This document shows positions 30,533-37,742 of a stretch of 64,000 nucleotides of DNA, piece by piece. Each line of letters opens with the position of its first letter. Position 1 is the first letter of the stretch. The notes under the pieces are model-generated. The model saw only the letters and a program-made list of their open reading frames with translations. It did not search any database and had not been told where the DNA came from. Source of the stretch: G963666895 sp963666895 (GTDB lineage: Bacteria > Desulfobacterota > Desulfovibrionia > Desulfovibrionales > Desulfovibrionaceae); the NCBI GenBank assembly GCA_963666895.2, contig CAXXNS010000007.1, positions 1-64,000 of the forward strand, read 5' to 3'. The position numbers and the translations under genes are program-made.

Positions 30533-32017
30533 ATGAGCGACATTCATTCCACGAACTACAGCCTGCGCCTCAAAGACAGCATCCTCGGAGCCCAGATGCT
30601 TTTCGTGGCCTTCGGGGCCCTGGTGCTGGTGCCCATCCTGGTGGGCCTGGACGCCAACGTGGCCCTGTTCACGGCCGGCGCGGGAACCCTGGTCTTCCAG
30701 GTCATCACCAGGGGCAAGGTGCCGGTGTTCCTGGCCTCCAGCTTCGCCTTCATCGCGCCCATCGGCTTCGGGGTGCAGGAATGGGGCATTCCCGGAACCC
30801 TGTGCGGCCTGTTCGCGGCCGGACTGCTCTACGTGGTCCTGTCCTTCATGGTCCGCTGGGGCGGCGTTGGCCTGCTCAAGCGCGTCCTGCCCCCGGTGGT
30901 CACCGGCCCGGTGATCATGGTCATCGGCCTGATCCTGGCCCCGGTGGCCGTGAACATGGCCCTGGGCCTGGGCGGCGACGGCAGTGTGGTCCTGGCGCCC
31001 TCGGACGTGGCCATCCCCATCGCCCTGGCCTCCCTGGCCGCCACCATCCTGTTCTCCCTGCTGGGCAAGGGCTGGCTCAAGCTGGTGCCCATCCTGGGCG
31101 GCATCGCCGTGGGCTACCTGCTGTCCCTGATCTTCGACATCACCGGCCTGACCGGCGCGGCCTTCGACGCCCTCAACGCCTCGCGCACCGCCCTGGAGGC
31201 CGACATCGCCACCAAGGTGGCCGCCGGACAAGCCGTGGCCCCGCTGATCCCCAGCTTCGCCGGTCCCGAGCTGCTGAACTTCGGCGGCATCGTCAAGGCC
31301 CCCTGGCTGGCCGTGCCCAACTTCACCTTCCCCTCCTGGTCCAACTGGAACTGGGCGGCCACCCTGTTCATCGTTCCCGTGGCCATCGCCCCGGCCATCG
31401 AGCACTTCGGCGACGTGCTGGCCATCGGCGGCATCACGGGCAAGGACTACGTCAACAACCCGGGCATCAAGAACACCATGCTCGGCGACGGCATCGCCAC
31501 CTCCCTGGCCGCATGCCTGGGCGGCCCGCCCAACACCACCTACTCCGAGGTCTCGGGCGCGGTGGCCCTGACCCGGGCCTTCAACCCGGCCATCATGACC
31601 TGGGCCGCGGTCACGGCCATCCTGCTGGCCTTCGTGGGCAAGCTGGGCGGCATCCTGCAGTCCATCCCCACCCCGGTCATGGGCGGCATCATGATCCTGC
31701 TCTTCGGAGCCATCACCACCATCGGCATCAACACCCTGGTCAAGTCCGGCGAGGACCTGATGCAGGCCCGGAACATGTCCATCGTGGCCCTGATCCTGGT
31801 CATCGGCCTGGGCGGCCTGGTCCTGCCCGTGGGCGACTTCCTGATCACCGTGTTCGGCTGGATCGGCGTGGACCTGACCATCGGCAAGATGGGCCTGGAG
31901 GGCATCGGCCTGGCCGGTATCCTGGGCGTGGTCCTGAATCTGGTCCTGCCCGGCCGCAAGGCCGCGCAAGCGACCACCCCGCCCGAGGAGCTGATTGATC
32001 CCCAGAATATGCCCTAA
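30533..32017 (+). CDS. uraA: Uracil permease (NCS2 family)
   Basis: 494 residues, about 14 membrane segments. Proton-coupled uracil uptake feeding Upp. N-terminal YSLRLKDSILGAQMLFVAFGA; substrate-site helix with PVAIAPAIEHFGDVLAIGG (the conserved Glu) and AACLGGPPNTTYSEVSGAVA, both hallmarks of UraA-type NCS2 permeases. The segment between about 215 and 290 (ASRTALEADIATKVAAGQAV) is longer than in E. coli UraA. It shares a transcript with upp and ends in a strong terminator. Confidence 0.93.
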   Translation: MSDIHSTNYSLRLKDSILGAQMLFVAFGALVLVPILVGLDANVALFTAGAGTLVFQVITRGKVPVFLASSFAFIAPIGFGVQEWGIPGTLCGLFAAGLLYVVLSFMVRWGGVGLLKRVLPPVVTGPVIMVIGLILAPVAVNMALGLGGDGSVVLAPSDVAIPIALASLAATILFSLLGKGWLKLVPILGGIAVGYLLSLIFDITGLTGAAFDALNASRTALEADIATKVAAGQAVAPLIPSFAGPELLNFGGIVKAPWLAVPNFTFPSWSNWNWAATLFIVPVAIAPAIEHFGDVLAIGGITGKDYVNNPGIKNTMLGDGIATSLAACLGGPPNTTYSEVSGAVALTRAFNPAIMTWAAVTAILLAFVGKLGGILQSIPTPVMGGIMILLFGAITTIGINTLVKSGEDLMQARNMSIVALILVIGLGGLVLPVGDFLITVFGWIGVDLTIGKMGLEGIGLAGILGVVLNLVLPGRKAAQATTPPEELIDPQNMP

Positions 32018-32040
32018 CCCTCCGGCGAACCGAAACCAAC

Positions 32041-32070
32041 AGGGCGGCCCTTTGCGGCCGCCCTTTTTTT
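32041..32070 (+). terminator. Rho-independent terminator of upp-uraA
   Basis: AGGGCGGCC (32041-32049) pairs with GGCCGCCCT (32056-32064); six-base loop, then a T7 run. It overlaps the putative -35 region of the next gene. Confidence 0.9.
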
Positions 32071-32079
32071 CCGTACAAT
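32052..32079 (+). promoter_or_regulatory. Candidate promoter of the glycosyltransferase gene
   Basis: TTGCGG (32052-32057), 16-base spacer, TACAAT (32074-32079). Transcription would start about 8 bases later, at or next to ATG 32087, giving a leaderless message. No ribosome site precedes either candidate ATG. Confidence 0.4.
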
Positions 32080-32086
32080 GTCAGCC

Positions 32087-32854
32087 ATGAAAACCACCGT
32101 CACCGGCCTGGTGCTCACCTATCAGGGCGAACGCCTGCTCGAGCGCTGCCTGGCCTCCCTGGACTTCTGCGACAAGCTCATCGTGGTGGACTCCCAGTCC
32201 ACGGACCGCACCCGTCAGATCGCCGAGGCGGCCGGGGCCCGGGTGGAGGTGCGGCCCTGGCCCGGGCCCGTGGACCAGTTCCGGTTCGCCCTGGGCCTCG
32301 TCGACACGGACTGGGTGGTGTCCCTGGACCAGGACGAGCATCTGTCCGCCGAGCTGCGGGATTCCATCGTCCAGGCCCTGGAGGCCGAGGAAGACGAATA
32401 CGAGGACATGGCCGGGTACTGGGTCAGCCGCCGCTCCTTCTACTTCAACCGCTTCATGAAGCACTCGGGCTGGTACCCGGACCGGCTGCTCAGGGTGTTC
32501 CGGGCCGGACGCATGTCGGTCACTGCCTCGGGCGCGCACTACCATTTCTCGCCCCAGGGCCGCACCGAGCGGCTCAAGGGCGACATCGTGCACTACCCCT
32601 ACCGGAGCTTCAGGGAACACCTGGACAAGATCAATTCCTACGCCCAGCAGGCCGCGGACGAAATGCGGGCCAAGGGCAAGAGGGGCGGGCTGTTCAAGGC
32701 CGTGGCCCACGCCAAGCTGCGCTTCCTCAAGCTCTACGTCCTCAAGCTCGGCCTGCTGGACGGCCGGGCCGGGTTCATCAACGCCCTGGCCGGGGCCTAC
32801 TACGCCTTCCAGAAGTACATAAGGATCGAGGAAAAAGGGGATTGGGGGGAGTGA
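32087..32854 (+). CDS. Family 2 glycosyltransferase (LPS-core WaaE/LgtF-like)
   Basis: 255 residues from ATG 32087 (MKTTVTGLVLTYQGERLLER); an ATG 9 bases earlier adds MSA and overlaps the -10 box. GT2 fold: VVDSQSTDRTRQIAEAAGA binds the nucleotide, and DWVVSLDQDEHLS carries the DxD-type motif. Then HSGWYPDRLLRVFRAGR and ERLKGDIVHYPYRS, as in enzymes that add glucose to the LPS inner core. A C-terminal amphipathic part (LRFLKLYVLKLGLLDGRAGF) suggests membrane association. Acceptor unknown. Confidence 0.85.
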   Translation: MKTTVTGLVLTYQGERLLERCLASLDFCDKLIVVDSQSTDRTRQIAEAAGARVEVRPWPGPVDQFRFALGLVDTDWVVSLDQDEHLSAELRDSIVQALEAEEDEYEDMAGYWVSRRSFYFNRFMKHSGWYPDRLLRVFRAGRMSVTASGAHYHFSPQGRTERLKGDIVHYPYRSFREHLDKINSYAQQAADEMRAKGKRGGLFKAVAHAKLRFLKLYVLKLGLLDGRAGFINALAGAYYAFQKYIRIEEKGDWGE

Positions 32855-32866
32855 CGCCTCCGGCGG

Positions 32867-32886
32867 CCAAGGGGCAAGCCCCTTGG
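32867..32886. repeat. Small palindromic repeat (CCAAGGGG-CAAG-CCCCTTGG)
   Basis: A perfect 8-bp stem with a 4-base loop just past the glycosyltransferase stop, in the context GCCTCCGGCGG-stem-AACCCC. Hairpins of this form recur between genes in Desulfovibrio-type genomes as I recall them; only one copy is in this window. Confidence 0.6.
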
Positions 32887-32897
32887 AACCCCGAATA

Positions 32898-32940
32898 TAA
32901 AAGGCCCCGTCCGGAATCCCGAACGGGGCTTGTTTGTTTC
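32898..32940. terminator. Bidirectional terminator between convergent genes
   Basis: GCCCCGT (32904-32910) pairs with ACGGGGC (32923-32929). T-rich tracts follow on the + strand (TTGTTTGTTT) and on the minus strand (TTTTATA). It serves the glycosyltransferase gene and the AhpD-like gene. Confidence 0.75.
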
Positions 32941-32954
32941 GAAGTCGGGGTCAA

Positions 32955-33470
32955 CTAGCTTGAAAACGCGGTCATGAGCGTGGCCCCGGCCCCCATGTTG
33001 GCGCCGATGAAACAGGCGTCAAAGATGTCCGAGTCCGACCAGCCCGCCTGGCGGCAGCGCTCAATGACCTCCTTGGTCACCAGGGCCGGGTTCCGCAGCA
33101 TGTCAGCCACCACCCCGAACAGCACCACCTCGTTCGGCTCCAGGGGAGCCTTGGACGGATCGTCGACCATGGCGTCGAGCTCGGCCTGTCCCGCACCCAT
33201 CCTGGTCAACATGCCGCCGTTGAATTCGACGCAATAGGGAAAACCGGCCAGGCGCGCCCCCAAATAGCGGATGGCGGCCTGAAGCTGGGCCGACAACTTG
33301 GGGTGGCTCATGAAATACCCGAGGCTCTTGCACAACACCTGCTGCACGCCCGGGCTGGCGCTGTACAGCTGAAACGGCGCGGGGGGCTCCATTCCCTCGG
33401 GGAACAGGGAATAGTTTTCCTTGACCTGGCCCTCGGCCTCGGCCGGGGGGACGTACTTGATCTTGAACAT
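32955..33470 (-). CDS. AhpD-like / carboxymuconolactone decarboxylase-fold protein lacking the CxxC pair
   Basis: 171 residues (MFKIKYVPPAEAEGQVKENY). All-helical AhpD fold: AQLQAAIRYLGARLAGFPYC, then ELDAMVDDPSKAPLEPNEVVLFGVVADML and GWSDSDIFDACFIGANMGAGATL. In active AhpD-type peroxidases the helix carries CxxC plus a nearby His; here only one Cys remains (FPYCVEFNGGM), so thiol peroxidase activity is doubtful. An upstream TetR gene on the same strand, 31 bases away, may co-transcribe and control it. Confidence 0.75.
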   Translation of the reverse strand: MFKIKYVPPAEAEGQVKENYSLFPEGMEPPAPFQLYSASPGVQQVLCKSLGYFMSHPKLSAQLQAAIRYLGARLAGFPYCVEFNGGMLTRMGAGQAELDAMVDDPSKAPLEPNEVVLFGVVADMLRNPALVTKEVIERCRQAGWSDSDIFDACFIGANMGAGATLMTAFSS

Positions 33471-33501
33471 GGCTCCTCCTGCTGGTTGTAAGGTTCGCTC
33501 C

Positions 33502-34095
33502 CTAGGGGGTCGGGACCTGCCCGAGCACCCGTTCCATGACCATGCGGCGGCAGCGGACCAGGGGGTCGCCGTTCTTCACCGTCTTCATGCGCAGGATCGC
33601 TCCCTCCCACGCCTCCACGATGAAACTGCCGGTCTCCTCCGTGTCCAGGTCCGGGGGCAGATCGCCCTGCTCCACGGCCTCGGCCAAAACCTTGGCCATG
33701 AACCCGGACAGGCCGCCCAGGACGCTCTCCAGGCGCTCGCGCAGATCGGGCGACAGGTCGCCCAATTCCTGGGCCAGGTTGCCGAAGGGGCAGCCCTGCT
33801 CGTAGCCCAGGTCGGCGAACCGCTCCTCGCCCTTGCGGAAAAAGGCCTCCAGCCGCTCCAGGGGCGGGCGGCTTTGATCGAGCAGCACCCCGCCCACACT
33901 CTGGCCCAGGGTCTTGGCGTGGTACTCGACAACGGCCACGCCAAAGGCCTCCTTGCTGGGGAAATAATAGTAAAAGGAACCCTTGGGCACCTGGCAGGCG
34001 ACCAGGATCTCCCGAATTCCCGTGTTGTTGTAGCCCTTGCGGTGGATGATCTCCGCGCCCGCAGCCACGATGCGTTCTCTTGTTTCGTCGCTCAT
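33502..34095 (-). CDS. TetR-family transcriptional repressor
   Basis: 197 residues from ATG 34095 (MSDETRERIVAAGAEIIHRK). DNA-binding HTH at about 10-55: GYNNTGIREILVACQVPKGSFYYYFPSKEAFG. The C-terminal ligand domain has a single GYEQGCPFGNLAQELGD segment, as in YxaF/LmrA-type repressors. The frame stays open upstream to 34176, but that part lacks conservation and would cover its own operator. A 20-bp dyad sits between the -35 and -10 boxes, pointing to autorepression. Confidence 0.9.
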   Translation of the reverse strand: MSDETRERIVAAGAEIIHRKGYNNTGIREILVACQVPKGSFYYYFPSKEAFGVAVVEYHAKTLGQSVGGVLLDQSRPPLERLEAFFRKGEERFADLGYEQGCPFGNLAQELGDLSPDLRERLESVLGGLSGFMAKVLAEAVEQGDLPPDLDTEETGSFIVEAWEGAILRMKTVKNGDPLVRCRRMVMERVLGQVPTP

Positions 34096-34102
34096 GGGGT
34101 TA

Positions 34103-34131
34103 CTAGTAGACCGGTCGTCTAGTAAGGTCAA
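34103..34131 (-). promoter_or_regulatory. TetR promoter with embedded operator
   Basis: Minus strand TTGACC (34126-34131), 17-base spacer, TACTAG (34103-34108), 7 bases before the ATG. The dyad CTAG-N2-GACCGGTC-N2-CTAG (34103-34122) fills the spacer and -10 box, so bound repressor would block RNA polymerase. Confidence 0.65.
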
Positions 34132-34146
34132 GCATTTTGTCGAACA

Positions 34147-34182
34147 TGAAAAAGGCCCGCGTGCTCGAAAGAACAACGGGCC
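34147..34182 (-). terminator. Rho-independent terminator after hisA
   Basis: Minus strand GGCCCG (34177-34182) pairs with CGGGCC (34154-34159), long loop, then TTTTT. It begins about 22 bases past the hisA stop. Confidence 0.6.
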
Positions 34183-34204
34183 GGAATGCTTGCTTTTTCA
34201 GCTG

Positions 34205-34933
34205 CTACAAGGAATCGAGAAAGGCCAGGGCCTCTTTCACGTCCAGGGTGCCCACGTAGATGGCCCGGCCGGTGATGATGCCTTCCAGTCCCTTGGAGCC
34301 CAGCGGGGCCAGGGCCCTAACGTCGTCCATGTTGGTCACGCCCCCGGCCGCCACCACGGGCAGCTTGGTGGCCTGGCAAAGCTTGGTCATGGCTTCCACG
34401 TTCACGCCCGACTGCATGCCGTCCCGGGAGATGTCCGTATACACGATGAAGGCCGCGCCGTCCGCCTCCAATCGAGGCAACACGTCCTCCACGCACATAC
34501 CGGCGTCCTCCACCCAGCCCTTGGTCTTGAGCCGGCCGTCCCGGGCGTCCAGGGACACGCCGATGCGGCCCGGGAACTCCTTGCATAACGCGGCGAAGGT
34601 CTCGGGCTCGGTCAGGGCGATGGTGCCGATGATAAGCCGGTGCACCCCGGCCTTGAAATAGGCCCCGGCCGTCTTGGCGTCACGGATGCCCCCGCCCAAT
34701 TGCACCGGAATGTGGATGGCCGCGCACAGGTCGCGGATGAGGTCGAAGTTCTTGGGCAGGCCGGAAAAGGCCCCGTCCAGGTCCACCACATGCAGGGCCC
34801 GTGAGCCCTGGGCCTCCCAGTAGCGGGCCTGGCCCACCGGGTCCGAGGCGAAGACCGTGACCTCGTCCTCCTTGCCCTGGGCCAGACGGACGCATTGGCC
34901 GTCCTTGATGTCTACGGCGGGGAATAGGATCAC
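34205..34933 (-). CDS. hisA: ProFAR isomerase HisA
   Basis: 242 residues. (beta/alpha)8 enzyme of histidine synthesis. The first catalytic Asp is in LFPAVDIKDGQCVRL and the second in YTDISRDGMQSG; phosphate-binding strands are LGGGIRD and VAAGGVTNMDD. Its ATG makes an ATGA overlap with the lipoprotein stop, linking it to hisB upstream. No other his genes are in the window. Confidence 0.96.
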   Translation of the reverse strand: MILFPAVDIKDGQCVRLAQGKEDEVTVFASDPVGQARYWEAQGSRALHVVDLDGAFSGLPKNFDLIRDLCAAIHIPVQLGGGIRDAKTAGAYFKAGVHRLIIGTIALTEPETFAALCKEFPGRIGVSLDARDGRLKTKGWVEDAGMCVEDVLPRLEADGAAFIVYTDISRDGMQSGVNVEAMTKLCQATKLPVVAAGGVTNMDDVRALAPLGSKGLEGIITGRAIYVGTLDVKEALAFLDSL

Positions 34934-35577
34934 AGACCGAGCTCAAGAAGCATCTTGTCCAGCCCCTCCACGGCCAGGTACTTGGCCGTGACCCACTTGC
35001 CGTCGCGGTCAAAGAACTTCTCGGCATGGCCCAGGTCGTCGGACAGGGCCTTCTGGGTCTCGTCATAGTGCTTGCGCACGATGCCGTGGGGCTCGGCGAT
35101 CTGGATCAGGTAGAGGTCCACCACCACCGAGGCGGGCTCCTCCACGGTGTAGGAGTCGCCCACGCGCTCGCGCCAGTACAGAATCTGCGGCACGAGCAGA
35201 TAATCGGTCTTCATGCACCGGCCGACCTCCATCCAGTACTCCAGGGCGGGCCGCTTCTTGCCGCCGCCCAGGTCGTAGGTGACGATCTCCTGGCACTGGC
35301 GGGTGCCCTTGGGCGACACGTAGCCCGTGACCTGGTGGGCGTCGAGGATCATGGTCATGGCCTCGTCCAACTCGGCCAGCACGACCTTGTCCACGCTGCG
35401 GCCTTCCACGCCGATGTATCCGGCCAGGAGCTGCCAGTCGTAGCGCGGGTTGGAGAACCCGGCCACGGCCAGACGCCCCTCGGGGCGCTCCATGGGCGGG
35501 ATGCGGTGCTCGCAGCCGGTCAGGAACAGAAAACCGGCCAGGGCCACGGCCGTGAGAAGAATCGAGCGCGGATGCAT
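34930..35577 (-). CDS. Putative lipoprotein (LpoB/CsgG-like fold suspected)
   Basis: 215 residues. The signal peptide ends in FLTGC (Cys 22), a lipobox. The mature part starts RLAVAGFSNPRYDWQLL and has EAMTMILDAHQVTGYV and VGRCMKTDYLLVPQILYW, then VVVDLYLIQIAEPHGIV. The order of strands (AVAGF, DYLLVP, VDLYLIQI) is reminiscent of LpoB/CsgG N-terminal domains; this is a weak assignment. It sits between hisB and hisA with 1- and 4-base overlaps, so it is co-transcribed with histidine genes for no obvious reason. Confidence 0.65.
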   Translation of the reverse strand: MHPRSILLTAVALAGFLFLTGCEHRIPPMERPEGRLAVAGFSNPRYDWQLLAGYIGVEGRSVDKVVLAELDEAMTMILDAHQVTGYVSPKGTRQCQEIVTYDLGGGKKRPALEYWMEVGRCMKTDYLLVPQILYWRERVGDSYTVEEPASVVVDLYLIQIAEPHGIVRKHYDETQKALSDDLGHAEKFFDRDGKWVTAKYLAVEGLDKMLLELGL

Positions 35578-36185
35578 CAGTCAAGACTCCCTTTGGTGCT
35601 GAAGGCGCCTGTCCTTTTGGCCGAATTGGCGGCCGGACCGGCGGCCATGGCCAGGGCCAGGCCCGCGGCCTTGAAGGCCGCCTCGAGCAGGTGGTGCCCG
35701 TTGAGGCCGTACTGGAAATCGATGTGCAGGTTCATGCCCGCCTTGAAGGCCACGGACTTGAAGAATTCCCGGTAGAGGTCCTTTTCCTCGCCGCCCACGA
35801 TGTGCGGCAGGCAGTCGTCGCGGTAGACCAGGTAGGGGCGGCCGGACAGGTCCACCACCACCCGGGCCAGGGACTCGTCCATGGGCACGTAGGCCCAGCC
35901 CACCCGGGCGATGTTCGACTTGTTCCCCAGGGCGGCGGCCAGGGCCTCGCCCAGGCAAAGCCCCACGTCCTCCAGGGTGTGGTGGCCGTCCACTTCCAGG
36001 TCGCCCGTGCAGGCGATGGTCAGGTCGAACCCGGCCCAATAGCCCAGCAGGGTCAGCATGTGGTCGGCGAACCCGAGCCCGATGGAAATGTCCGTGACGC
36101 CCGTGCCGTCGAGGGCGAGCGTCAGGCGGATGTCGGTTTCCTTGGTGGTCCGTTCGACAACCGCGGACCTGGTTGGGGACGTCAT
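35577..36185 (-). CDS. hisB: Imidazoleglycerol-phosphate dehydratase
   Basis: 202 residues from ATG 36185 (MTSPTRSAVVERTTKETDIR), with AGGAG 10 bases upstream; the frame extending to 36221 lacks conserved residues. Mn-dependent histidine enzyme with FADHMLTLLG, DLEVDGHHTLEDVGLCLGEA, and GLNGHHLLEAAFKAAGLAL supplying the His/Glu ligands. It is monofunctional (no phosphatase domain). Confidence 0.96.
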   Translation of the reverse strand: MTSPTRSAVVERTTKETDIRLTLALDGTGVTDISIGLGFADHMLTLLGYWAGFDLTIACTGDLEVDGHHTLEDVGLCLGEALAAALGNKSNIARVGWAYVPMDESLARVVVDLSGRPYLVYRDDCLPHIVGGEEKDLYREFFKSVAFKAGMNLHIDFQYGLNGHHLLEAAFKAAGLALAMAAGPAANSAKRTGAFSTKGSLD

Positions 36186-36261
36186 GTCGGCATGGCTCCT
36201 TTGGCCCGGGAGGTTACCCAAAAACCTGACGAAAGGGAACCGTCCGCGACATGGCCGTTTT

Positions 36262-37311
36262 TTACGCTCCCCCGGCCTGGGATTCGGCCTCGCGCTTCTT
36301 GCGCTCGCGGCCGAAGAAGAAGGCCACCCAGATGGACATCTCGTAGAGCAGAATCAGGGGTCCGGCCATGAGGGATTGGGTGAACGGGTCCGGCGGGGTC
36401 AGAATAGCGGCCACGCAGAAGGACACCAGGATGGCGTACTTGCGCTTCTTGCGCATGCCCTTGGACGTGACCATGCCCAGCCGGGCCAGGAAGAACACGA
36501 ACAGCGGCATCTCGAAGACCAGGCCGAAGGCGAACAGGAGCTTCAAGGAGAAGCCCAGGTACTCCGAGAGCTTGGGCGTGAACGACACCATGGGCGTGGC
36601 GTAGCTGGCGAAGAAGTCGAAGCCGAAGGGGAAGACCACGAAGTAGCCGAACAGCGCGCCGGTGACGAAGAACACGGCCGAAACCGCGGCCATGGGCGCG
36701 ATCCACTTGCGCTCGTGGGTGTAGAGCCCCGGGGCCACGAACAGCCACAGCTGATAGAAGATGTAGGGCGAGACCAGGAAGAACCCGGCCACCGCGGCCA
36801 CCTTGACGTGGGCGAAAAAGGCCTCGGGCGGATAGGTGTAGATGAAGTGGCCCCGCTCCACCACCACCTTGACCGTGGCGTCGCGCACCGCGTCCAGGAA
36901 CACGGGAATCTGGTCCACGTATTCGAAGTGCAGGTCGGTCATGACCTGCTGCAGGGCAGCGGAAAACTTTTCGAAAAAGTCCGGGGACAGGACGTGCTTG
37001 GTGTCCTCGATCTTGGTCAGGGCCTCGCGCATGGGCTCCATGAGCGCGATGAACATCTGCTCGGCGAACGCGTAGCAGGCCAGAAAGCCCACGCCCAGGC
37101 CGATGGCCGAGCGGACAAGGCGCTTGCGGAGCTCGCCCAGATGGTCGAACAGGCCCATGCGGCCGAGGTTTTCCTCGTCGCCCTTGCCCTTTTCTTCCTG
37201 GGACTCGGACTTGTCCCCCTCGGACTTGGCTTCTTCGGGCTTGACCGCTTCGGACTCGGCCTGCCCGTCCTGGGGCTTGTTCTCTTCGGGTTTCTTGGTC
37301 TCGTCGGTCAT
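36262..37311 (-). CDS. tatC: Twin-arginine translocase TatC with enlarged first periplasmic loop
   Basis: 349 residues, against about 255 in E. coli. An acidic Lys/Glu-rich N-terminus (about 1-48) precedes GLFDHLGELRKRL. TM1 is about 65-88. The first periplasmic loop runs to about 165 and holds an insert of about 50 residues (DFFEKFSAALQQVMTDLHFE, VFLDAVRDATVKVVVERG). Then PYIFYQLWLFVAPGLYTHER and the later TMs are normal, including FGLVFEMPLFVFFLARLG. It is coupled to tatB by an ATGA overlap. Confidence 0.95.
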   Translation of the reverse strand: MTDETKKPEENKPQDGQAESEAVKPEEAKSEGDKSESQEEKGKGDEENLGRMGLFDHLGELRKRLVRSAIGLGVGFLACYAFAEQMFIALMEPMREALTKIEDTKHVLSPDFFEKFSAALQQVMTDLHFEYVDQIPVFLDAVRDATVKVVVERGHFIYTYPPEAFFAHVKVAAVAGFFLVSPYIFYQLWLFVAPGLYTHERKWIAPMAAVSAVFFVTGALFGYFVVFPFGFDFFASYATPMVSFTPKLSEYLGFSLKLLFAFGLVFEMPLFVFFLARLGMVTSKGMRKKRKYAILVSFCVAAILTPPDPFTQSLMAGPLILLYEMSIWVAFFFGRERKKREAESQAGGA

Positions 37312-37712
37312 GCCATCTTCCCGGTGGTGGGAGGCACGGTATCCGCGCTCTTTTCGGGCTCGTCGTTGGCGGGCACGTCCGTGGCCGGGGTGCCGTGAAC
37401 CGGCTCGGTGGAGGCGGTCTCGGTCGCGGTCTCGGCGGGCTTGTCCCCGACGGCCTTGTCAGCCTCCTCGGGCTTCTTCTCCTCCACCGCGGTTTCCACT
37501 GTCTCCTTGAGCTTCTTTTCCTCTTCCTTGATCTCCTTCTCCGCCTTCTTGACCTCCTTGTCGAAGGTCTCCTTGACGTCGGAGCTGACGCGCTTGAACT
37601 CGGCCATGCCCTTGCCCAGGGTGCGCATCAGGTCGGGAAGCTTCTTGGGCCCGATGACGATGAGCGCCACAATGATGATGATGAAAAGTTCCGTGGAGCC
37701 GATTCCAAACAT
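37308..37712 (-). CDS. tatB: Twin-arginine translocase subunit TatB
   Basis: 134 residues. Short N-terminal TM (MFGIGSTELFIIIIVALIVI), then the hinge GPKKLPDLMRTLGKGMAEFK and an amphipathic helix. A charged Lys/Glu-rich coiled part and a Pro/Thr/Ala-rich tail complete it. GPKKLP with a long tail favours TatB over TatA; a TatA gene is not in the window. Confidence 0.88.
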   Translation of the reverse strand: MFGIGSTELFIIIIVALIVIGPKKLPDLMRTLGKGMAEFKRVSSDVKETFDKEVKKAEKEIKEEEKKLKETVETAVEEKKPEEADKAVGDKPAETATETASTEPVHGTPATDVPANDEPEKSADTVPPTTGKMA

Positions 37713-37742
37713 AAGCTACTTCCGTGGAGTGTTATGGCCTGC

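Noticed and set aside
30446..31969. 507-residue open frame opposite uraA
   Set aside because: Gln/Asp/Gly/His low-complexity antisense translation.
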